Shown piece by piece: positions 42,975 through 48,804 of a DNA stretch of 48,804 nucleotides (its first letter is position 1; every line of letters starts with the position of its first letter). Under the pieces are notes generated by a model. That model worked only from the letters and a program-made list of their open reading frames with translations. It was not told the origin of the DNA and ran no database searches. Source of the DNA: DSNY01 sp016861185 (GTDB lineage Bacteria > Pseudomonadota > Gammaproteobacteria > Burkholderiales > Burkholderiaceae_F); NCBI GenBank assembly GCA_030263275.1, contig SZOR01000019.1, positions 1-48,804 on the forward strand, in the 5' to 3' direction. The translations under genes and the position numbers were made by a program.

Positions 42975-44004
42975 AGCGCTCGCCGGCCATCTGGCGAGCC
43001 GCGCCAAATCCGGCGCGCTCGCGCGCGTCTACACCGTCGCCGGCGACGAACCGCTGTTGGCGATCGAGGCGCAGGATGCGATCCGCGCCGCCGCGCGCGC
43101 GAGCGGCTACACCGAGCGCGAAGTGCTGCACGCCGATGCGCGCTTCGACTGGTCGCAACTGGCCGGCCACGCGCGCGGGCTGTCGTTGTTCGCCGAGCGC
43201 CGCATCCTCGAGATCCGCCTGCCTTCGGGCAAACCGGGCAAGAGCGGCGCGGAGGCGCTGCGCGCGCACGCGGAGAGCGCATCCGACGACACGCTGACGA
43301 TCGTCGCACTGCCGAGGCTCGACAGGAAGCAGCGGCAGGCCGACTGGGCCGCCGCACTCGACGCCGCAGGCGTCTGGGTCGACGTGCCGACGCTCGAGCG
43401 CGACGCGCTGCCGGCGTGGATCGCCGCGCGGCTGGCGCGGCAGCAGCAGAAGGCGCCGCGCGAAGCGCTCGAGTTCATCGCCGATCGGGTCGAGGGCAAT
43501 CTGCTCGCCGCGCATCAGGAGATCAGCAAGCTCGCACTGCTCTATCCTGCCGGCGAGCTGACGCTCGAGCAGGTCGAGGCGAGCGTGCTCAACGTCGCGC
43601 GCTACGACGTGTTCGCGCTGCCGATCGCGATGCTCGAAGGCGACGCGAAGCGCGTGGTCCGCATCATGGACGGGCTGCGCGCCGAGGGTGAACCGCTGCC
43701 GCTGCTGCTGTGGGCGGTGACCGAGGATCTGCGCACGCTGCTGCGGCTGCGCGCGGCGCTCGACCGCGGCGTGCCGTACGCGCAGGCCGCGCGCGAAGTG
43801 TGGGTCCGGCGCGAGAAGGAGGGCGCCACGCAGGCCGCGCTGCGACGGGTCGATGCGGCGACGCTTGCGCGGCTGCTCGCGCGCTGCGCCGACGTGGATC
43901 GCGCCTTCAAGGGCCTTTGCACGCCGAAGGCCGACGGCGACGCGTGGCTAGAATTGACCGACATCGCGCTCGCCGTCGCCGCGCCGCGCGCATCGACCCG
44001 ATGA
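42958..44004 (+). CDS. holA: DNA polymerase III subunit delta
   Basis: Clamp-loader subunit that opens the beta clamp; 348 residues. MQLKAEALAGHLA, VYTVAGDEPLLAIEAQDAIR and the region LEFIADRVEGNLLAAHQEISKLALL are typical HolA patterns, followed by the C-terminal helical domain. It starts inside lptE (17-base overlap) and ends in a four-base ATGA overlap with proA, so the three are probably co-translated. Confidence 0.93.
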   Translation: MQLKAEALAGHLASRAKSGALARVYTVAGDEPLLAIEAQDAIRAAARASGYTEREVLHADARFDWSQLAGHARGLSLFAERRILEIRLPSGKPGKSGAEALRAHAESASDDTLTIVALPRLDRKQRQADWAAALDAAGVWVDVPTLERDALPAWIAARLARQQQKAPREALEFIADRVEGNLLAAHQEISKLALLYPAGELTLEQVEASVLNVARYDVFALPIAMLEGDAKRVVRIMDGLRAEGEPLPLLLWAVTEDLRTLLRLRAALDRGVPYAQAAREVWVRREKEGATQAALRRVDAATLARLLARCADVDRAFKGLCTPKADGDAWLELTDIALAVAAPRASTR

Positions 44005-45296
44005 ATGCACCGAACGATCCCGGCAAGCAGGACCTCGCCGTCTACATGACCGCGGTGGGACGGCGCGCGCGCGTTGCGTCGGCGGCGACCGCCAGGGCCT
44101 CGACCGTGGCGAAGAACGCGGCGCTGCGCGCGATCGCCGCGTCGATCCGCGCGCGCCGCGGCGAGATCGCCGAGGCCAATGGCCGCGACGTTGCGCGCGC
44201 GCGCATGAGCGGGCTCGAATCCGCGCTGCTCGACCGGCTGAAGCTGACGGACGACTACATCGAGCAGATGGCGGCCGGGCTCGAGCAGGTCGCCGCACTT
44301 CCGGACCCGATCGGCGAAATCGCCGACGTTCGGCCGCAACCGTCGGGCATCCGCGTCGGACGGATGCGCGTGCCGCTCGGCGTGGTCGCCATCGTCTACG
44401 AGAGCCGGCCGAACGTGACGATCGACGCCGCGGGGCTCGCGATCAAGAGCGGCAACGCGGCGATCCTGCGCGGCGGCTCGGAGGCGATCGAATGCAACCG
44501 GCTGCTCGCTGCGCTGATCGGCGAAGGCCTGGCCGCCGCCGGACTGCCGCGCGACGCGGTGCAGCTCGTCGATACCACCGACCGCGCCGCGGTCGGCCTG
44601 CTGGCGACGATGACCGAATACGTCGACATCCTCGTTCCGCGCGGCGGCAAGGGGCTGATCGAGCGGCTGATGCGCGATGCGAAGGTGCCGATGATCAAGC
44701 ACCTCGACGGCATCTGCCACGTCTACGTCGACGGCGAAGCGGACCTCGAAAAGGCGATCGCGATCGCCGACAACGCCAAGACGCAGCGCTACGGCGTGTG
44801 CAACGCGATGGAGACGTTGCTGGTAGCGCAGGCGATCGCGCCGCGTCTGCTGCCGCGGCTCGGCCGCATCTACGCGGACAAGGGCGTCGAGCTGCGCGGC
44901 TGCCCCGAGACGAAGGCGATCCTGCAGGCGGCAGGCATCGCCTGCAAGGACGCGACCGAAGAGGACTGGCGCACCGAGTACCTCGCGCCGATCCTGGCAA
45001 TCTCGACCCTGCCGGGCGTCGACGAGGCGATCGCGCACATCAACACGTTCGGCAGCAGGCACACCGACGCGATCGTCACCGAGAACTACACGACCGCGAT
45101 GCGCTTTCTGCGCGAGGTCGATTCGGCTTCGGTGATGGTCAACGCCTCGACGCGCTTCGCCGACGGCTTCGAATACGGGCTGGGCGCCGAGATCGGCATC
45201 TCCAACGACAAGCTGCACGCGCGCGGCCCCGTCGGCCTCGAGGGGCTGACTTCGCAGAAGTACGTCGTGTTCGGCGACGGCGAAGTGCGACGCTGA
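44001..45296 (+). CDS. proA: Gamma-glutamyl phosphate reductase
   Basis: NADPH-dependent reductase of proline biosynthesis that converts glutamyl-5-phosphate to the semialdehyde; 431 residues. The catalytic Cys is in KTQRYGVCNAMETLL; other family marks are VPLGVVAIVYESRPNVT, GNAAILRGGSEA and the end LGAEIGISNDKLHARGPVGLEGLTS (here given in part). The ATG at 44001 overlaps the holA stop; the upstream extension of the frame is not family sequence. Confidence 0.95.
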   Translation: MNAPNDPGKQDLAVYMTAVGRRARVASAATARASTVAKNAALRAIAASIRARRGEIAEANGRDVARARMSGLESALLDRLKLTDDYIEQMAAGLEQVAALPDPIGEIADVRPQPSGIRVGRMRVPLGVVAIVYESRPNVTIDAAGLAIKSGNAAILRGGSEAIECNRLLAALIGEGLAAAGLPRDAVQLVDTTDRAAVGLLATMTEYVDILVPRGGKGLIERLMRDAKVPMIKHLDGICHVYVDGEADLEKAIAIADNAKTQRYGVCNAMETLLVAQAIAPRLLPRLGRIYADKGVELRGCPETKAILQAAGIACKDATEEDWRTEYLAPILAISTLPGVDEAIAHINTFGSRHTDAIVTENYTTAMRFLREVDSASVMVNASTRFADGFEYGLGAEIGISNDKLHARGPVGLEGLTSQKYVVFGDGEVRR

Positions 45297-45334
45297 TCGG
45301 ATGGCGGACGAGGATCCACAGTACGCGCCCGAAG

Positions 45335-45754
45335 ATGCTTTGGGTCAAGTCGCTGCACATCATCTTCATGGTGACGTGGTTCGCCGGGCTGTTCTATCTG
45401 CCGCGGCTGTTCGTCTACCACGCGCTGGCCGAGGACGCTGTGTCGAAGGAACGCTTCAAGGTCATGGAGCGCAAGCTCTTCTACGGCATCATGACGCCGG
45501 GCGCGGTGCTGACCGTCGTCTTCGGGGTCTGGTTGTGGGCAGGCTACGGCATCGGCGCCGGCCAGGGTTGGCTGATGGCGAAGCTCGCGCTCGTGATCGC
45601 GCTGATCGGCTACCACATCTACTGCGGCATCCTGCTCGACGACTTCAAGAACGACCGCAACACAAGGTCGCACCGGTGGTTCCGTTGGTTCAACGAAGCG
45701 CCGGTCCTTGTGCTGGCAGGTGCGGTACTGCTGGTCGTCTTCAAGCCGTTCTGA
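45335..45754 (+). CDS. hemJ: Protoporphyrinogen oxidase HemJ (CopD-like family)
   Basis: Small membrane enzyme that oxidises protoporphyrinogen IX to protoporphyrin IX in haem synthesis; 139 residues with four hydrophobic segments. MLWVKSLHIIFMVTWFAGLF carries the essential His8, LPRLFVYH follows, and the later YHIYCGILLDDF and WFRWFNEAP are conserved. The ATG at 45335 begins inside a GA-rich stretch; no better start exists. 38 bases after proA, a standard arrangement. Confidence 0.9.
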   Translation: MLWVKSLHIIFMVTWFAGLFYLPRLFVYHALAEDAVSKERFKVMERKLFYGIMTPGAVLTVVFGVWLWAGYGIGAGQGWLMAKLALVIALIGYHIYCGILLDDFKNDRNTRSHRWFRWFNEAPVLVLAGAVLLVVFKPF

Positions 45755-45781
45755 GCGCCGCGCGTAAGGCGGGCGCGGCGC
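45755..45781 (+). terminator. Stem-loop after hemJ (weak terminator candidate)
   Basis: GCGCCGCGC (45755-45763) and GCGCGGCGC (45773-45781) form a perfect nine-base stem directly after the hemJ stop. No T-tract follows, so it may only stabilise the mRNA end. Confidence 0.35.
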
Positions 45782-45812
45782 GCCCGACTCACCGGGTTTC
45801 GAGGAGGATCCG

Positions 45813-46412
45813 ATGAAAGTCGTCGACTACTACATGACGCCGGTGTCGCCCTTCACCTACCTCGGGCACGATCGGCTGCGCGCAGTCTGCGCGCGGCACG
45901 GCGCCGAGATCCGGCTCAAGCTGATGGACCTCGGCAAGGTCTTTCCAGCCTCGGGCGGGCTGGCGCTGAAGGACCGTCCGCCGCAGCGGCGCGCGTACCG
46001 GATGCTGGAACTGAAGCGCTGGCGCGACTATCTGGAGATGCCGCTCGTGCTCGAACCGAAGCATTTCCCGGTGCCGCCGCACGCGGCAGCGAGCGCGATC
46101 ATCGCCGTGCGAGAGGCGCACGGCACGGCCGCGGGGCTCGATGTCGCCGGCGACTGCCTGCGCGCGGTCTGGGCCGAGGAGAAGGACATCTCGGACGAAG
46201 CGACCCTCGCGGACATCCTGGCGAAGCGCGGCTTCGACGCGGCCGCGCTGCTTGTGCGCGCGAAGAGCCCGGAAGTTGCGCAACACTACGCGGCCGAAAC
46301 GCGGGAAGCGATCGAGCGCGGCGTTTTCGGCTCGCCGAGCTTCGTCCACGAGGGGGAGCTGTACTGGGGCCAGGACCGGCTCGACTTCCTCGACCGCGCG
46401 CTGGCGCGCTGA
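45813..46412 (+). CDS. 2-hydroxychromene-2-carboxylate isomerase-like (DsbA/GST-kappa family)
   Basis: Thioredoxin-fold glutathione-dependent isomerase-like protein of 199 residues. DYYMTPVSPFTYLGHDRL has the Ser-Pro active-site position rather than CxxC, and the end FGSPSFVHEGELYWGQDRLDFLDRAL is diagnostic for the kappa-like family. The ATG has GAGGAGGATC upstream. It ends seven bases from the convergent HIT gene. The natural substrate is unknown. Confidence 0.9.
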   Translation: MKVVDYYMTPVSPFTYLGHDRLRAVCARHGAEIRLKLMDLGKVFPASGGLALKDRPPQRRAYRMLELKRWRDYLEMPLVLEPKHFPVPPHAAASAIIAVREAHGTAAGLDVAGDCLRAVWAEEKDISDEATLADILAKRGFDAAALLVRAKSPEVAQHYAAETREAIERGVFGSPSFVHEGELYWGQDRLDFLDRALAR

Positions 46413-46419
46413 GCGCGGT

Positions 46420-46827
46420 TCAGGCGACGCGGATCTTCGCGGCGAGCGCGCGCAGCTCCTCTAGCGGCGGGTTCTTGCGCGGCCACGTGAGTCCCACGCC
46501 GTCGTTCGCGTGGCGCGGCAGCACGTGCAGGTGCACGTGCGGCACCGTCTGCCAGCCGGCGGGCTTGTTCGCCTGCAGCACCGTGATGCCCTCCGGCTTG
46601 AATGCGGCATCGACCGCGCGCGCCACCCGCACCGCCGTCGCGAACAGCGCGGCGGCGAGCGCGTCGTCGAGATCGAGGATCGTCTCGACCTGCTTCTTGG
46701 TCGCAACGATCACGTGCCCGGGATTGACCTGACCGGCGTCCATGAAAGCGATCGTGTGCTCGTCCTCGTAGACCTTGGCCGCGGGGATCTCTCCGCGGAC
46801 GATGCGGGTGAAGACAGTCGGTTCCAT
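46420..46827 (-). CDS. HIT family protein
   Basis: Histidine-triad nucleotide hydrolase or transferase of 135 residues. The HVHLHVLP triad is intact (HxHxHxx), and the start PTVFTRIVRGEIPAAKVYEDEH is the HINT-type N-terminus. It probably cleaves nucleoside 5'-phosphoramidates or adenylates (family knowledge). Convergent with the isomerase gene and divergent from the methyltransferase gene, with 50 bases to the latter's start. Confidence 0.93.
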   Translation of the reverse strand: MEPTVFTRIVRGEIPAAKVYEDEHTIAFMDAGQVNPGHVIVATKKQVETILDLDDALAAALFATAVRVARAVDAAFKPEGITVLQANKPAGWQTVPHVHLHVLPRHANDGVGLTWPRKNPPLEELRALAAKIRVA

Positions 46828-46877
46828 CGTCGCTACGCTCCGGGGTGGGGTGTGGGCATTCTAAGGACCGGCGCAAC

Positions 46878-48071
46878 GTGAGTCCCACCGAATCGTTCTT
46901 CGTGATCTGCCCGCGCGGGCTCGAAGCGGCGCTCGCCGGCGAGCTGGCCGCGGTCGGCGCGGCGGCGGTGCGCGCCGAGTCCGGCGGCGTGGCCTTCGCG
47001 GGCGAACTGCGCACCGCCTACGCGGCGAACCTGCACTCGCGCATCGCCAGCCGCGTGCTGTGGCAGATTGCGCAGGCCGCCTATCGCGACGAAAAGAGCC
47101 TGTACGCGCTTGCGGCCGACGTGTCCTGGGAGCGGCACTTCTCGCCGCGGCAGACGCTGCGCGTCGACCTGAACGCATCGCGCTCGCCGCTCGCGAGCCT
47201 CGAGTTCGCCACGCTGACGGTCAAGGACGCGATCGTCGACCGGCTGCGCGCGAAGGCCGGCGCACGCCCTTCGATCGACCGCGCCCGTCCCGACGTGCGG
47301 GTGTTCGTGTACCTCGACGCGACGACGGCCACGCTTTATCTCGACCTGTCGGGCGATCCGCTGTTCAAGCGCGGCTGGCGCGAGGACAAGGGCGAGGCGC
47401 CGCTGAAGGAGAACCTTGCCGCCGGGCTGCTCGCGGCGGCAGGCTGGACGCCCGCGCTGCCGCTGCTCGATCCGTTCTGCGGCAGCGGAACGATCGTCAT
47501 CGAAGCCGCCTCGATCGCCGCGCGCCGCGCGCCGGGGCTGCAGCGCCGCTTCGCTTTCGAAAAGCTGCAGAGCTTCGACGCCGCGGCCTGGCGCGCGCTG
47601 CGCGAGCAGGCGCGCGCGGCGATCGACGATCGCGCCGCCGCGCTGATCGCGGGCTCGGACATCTCGACGCGCGTGGTCGAGACGGCGCGCAGGAACGCGG
47701 GCCTCGCCGGGCTCGACGCGTGGCTTGCCGACGGCCGTCTGCGCCTGGCGGCCGCCGACGCGCGCAGGATCGAGCCGCCCGCGCCGGTCGGGCTGATCGT
47801 CACCAACCCGCCGTACGGCGAGCAGAGTCAGCCCAAGTCCGCGCCGGTGCCGAAGATGATGGGCGAAGTCGCCGACCGGCTGAAGCAGTCGTTCGCGGGT
47901 TGGACCGCGTGGATCCTGACGGCAGACCGCGGGCTGCCGCGCCAGATGCGGCTGCAGGAGACGCGCAAGACCGTGCTGTTCAACGGGCCTCTGGAATGCC
48001 GGTTCTTTCGCTTCGAGGTCGTCGCCGGCGCCTATCGGCCGCGCGGCCATTCCGCGGCAGCGACGCCTTAG
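46878..48071 (+). CDS. THUMP domain class I SAM-dependent RNA methyltransferase (RlmL N-terminal/YpsC-like)
   Basis: RNA base methyltransferase of 397 residues, like the guanine-N2 methylating part of RlmL. The N-terminal THUMP region (about 1-150) begins SFFVICPRGLEAALAGELAAVGA. The SAM motif I is LLDPFCGSGTIVIEAA, and the catalytic motif IV is NPPYGEQ. The GTG at 46878 is my choice (AAGGA upstream); a GTG at 46845 is the alternative. It lacks the C-terminal RlmK domain of the E. coli fusion, so it is the single-domain form. Confidence 0.9.
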   Translation: MSPTESFFVICPRGLEAALAGELAAVGAAAVRAESGGVAFAGELRTAYAANLHSRIASRVLWQIAQAAYRDEKSLYALAADVSWERHFSPRQTLRVDLNASRSPLASLEFATLTVKDAIVDRLRAKAGARPSIDRARPDVRVFVYLDATTATLYLDLSGDPLFKRGWREDKGEAPLKENLAAGLLAAAGWTPALPLLDPFCGSGTIVIEAASIAARRAPGLQRRFAFEKLQSFDAAAWRALREQARAAIDDRAAALIAGSDISTRVVETARRNAGLAGLDAWLADGRLRLAAADARRIEPPAPVGLIVTNPPYGEQSQPKSAPVPKMMGEVADRLKQSFAGWTAWILTADRGLPRQMRLQETRKTVLFNGPLECRFFRFEVVAGAYRPRGHSAAATP

Positions 48072-48216
48072 CCACGCCGGTCGACCGCCGAAGCCGCCGA
48101 GGACCGCCGCAAAGCGACGACTTTCTCCCGGATCGCGCGCGCTGCGCTACGCTGCAATTCGATTGCGATCGGCAGTTGCGTCTTGCCCGACCGCCACTGC
48201 GCATCGAATCCTCCCC

Positions 48217-48804
48217 ATGCTGTTTCGCATCTGCGTCGCGTGCGACCACACGAATCCGCCGGACTCGCGGTTCTGCGGCAAGTGCGGCGCGCCGTTGCAG
48301 GTCAGGTTCTGTCGGCTGTGCCGGTCGGCCAACGATGCCGTGTCGCGCTATTGCCAGTCGTGCGGCACCGAGTTGCCCGAGCTGACCGCGCCCGAGACAG
48401 CGCCGCCGACGGCACCCAGGCCGGCGACGATCCCGCCGCTGGTGATCGCCACACCCGGACGCCCGGTCGCGGACGGCGTCTCCGTGTCACCCGCGTCGAC
48501 GACGATCACTGCCGCGTTCTCCGGCGATGAAGAGCGCGGCAAGGCCGACGCCGAAACCGGCGCACCGGCCTTCGTCCGAGCCGGGACCCCGCCTGTCGGA
48601 GGCAACGGCGCGCAACCCGCGATCGAAGTTCTTCCGCCGCGTCCGGCCCACTCAACGCCGATCGTGGTCGACAGCGCGGTCACGACCGTGAACCTGCCGG
48701 TGGTGGTCGAGGATGCGCCGCCGCCGGCCCGCACGTGGCGCGCGCCGTCGGCTGCGCTGGTCGTCGCCGTCGCGGCGATCGTCGCGGCGTTCGGTGCGCT
48801 CGCT
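48217..48804 (+). CDS. Double zinc-ribbon membrane protein (3' partial)
   Basis: At least 196 residues, running off the right edge. Two zinc ribbons are at the N-terminus: CVAC...CGKC (residues 6-24) and CRLC...CQSC (34-50). A Pro/Thr/Ala-rich linker of over 120 residues follows, and the visible end (SAALVVAVAAIVAAFGALA) is the start of a membrane segment. The ATG at 48217 follows CCTCCCC without a good ribosome binding site. Function is unknown; such proteins are often cytosolic zinc ribbons tethered to an extracytoplasmic domain. Confidence 0.8.
   Translation, partial: MLFRICVACDHTNPPDSRFCGKCGAPLQVRFCRLCRSANDAVSRYCQSCGTELPELTAPETAPPTAPRPATIPPLVIATPGRPVADGVSVSPASTTITAAFSGDEERGKADAETGAPAFVRAGTPPVGGNGAQPAIEVLPPRPAHSTPIVVDSAVTTVNLPVVVEDAPPPARTWRAPSAALVVAVAAIVAAFGALA

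Overview
The window is GC-rich DNA (clearly high GC by eye except for one patch) from a betaproteobacterium, most likely of the Burkholderiales type. The assignment rests on gene order: leuS-lptE-holA-proA-hemJ, and polA next to a TIGR00730/LOG gene, a DUF2782 gene, a type II thrB and a BPSS1780-type membrane protein gene, are arrangements typical of Betaproteobacteria. No rRNA or tRNA gene was recognised, so the assignment is inferred from protein-level similarity and synteny. Both ends of the window cut through genes (an SDR at the left, a zinc-ribbon membrane protein at the right).

Layout. 1-11.2 kb is a carbohydrate or sugar-acid catabolic region: three SDR dehydrogenases, a complete CUT1-type ABC importer (Tat-exported binding protein, two permeases, UgpC/MalK-type ATPase), a 2-hydroxyacid dehydrogenase, an IlvD/Edd-family sugar-acid dehydratase and an Ldh-family oxidoreductase. 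This suggests import of a sugar followed by a non-phosphorylative oxidation/dehydration route. 11.4-14.3 kb encodes a TldD/TldE-like protease pair, followed by two GNAT acetyltransferases and an EamA exporter. 16.7-21.8 kb encodes a 2-oxoacid dehydrogenase E1 alpha/beta pair and a full TRAP transporter, closed by a good intrinsic terminator. 21.8-22.7 kb is a REP-associated tyrosine transposase bracketed by REP pairs. 22.7-24.6 kb has VOC, AraC and UspA genes. 24.6-28.3 kb is an accessory island, lower in GC in its right half, with GFA and MDR genes and a two-gene unit of unknown function (a 2TM SLATT-like protein and a helical protein with a possible winged-helix end). 28.4-34.3 kb is the polA/LOG/DUF2782/thrB/BPSS1780 block. 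34.5-36.3 kb is an SBP56/methanethiol-oxidase-like gene with an SCO gene. 36.3-48.8 kb holds uvrD, leuS, lptE, holA, proA, hemJ, a DsbA-like isomerase, a HIT protein, a THUMP methyltransferase and the partial zinc-ribbon gene.

The most striking feature is how many repeat or selfish sequences sit inside or against core genes. uvrD carries a 350-residue intein exactly in helicase motif III. polA carries a 59-codon in-frame palindromic insert. leuS carries a 39-codon in-frame palindromic insert in its editing domain. lptE appears to take its ribosome binding site, start codon and signal-peptide n-region from a copy of a palindrome that occurs at five other places in the window. At least six further repeat types are present between genes. 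The best candidate for an undescribed system is the two-gene unit at 26.8-28.1 kb, which could be a sensor plus membrane-effector (defence-like) pair; this is an inference from architecture only.
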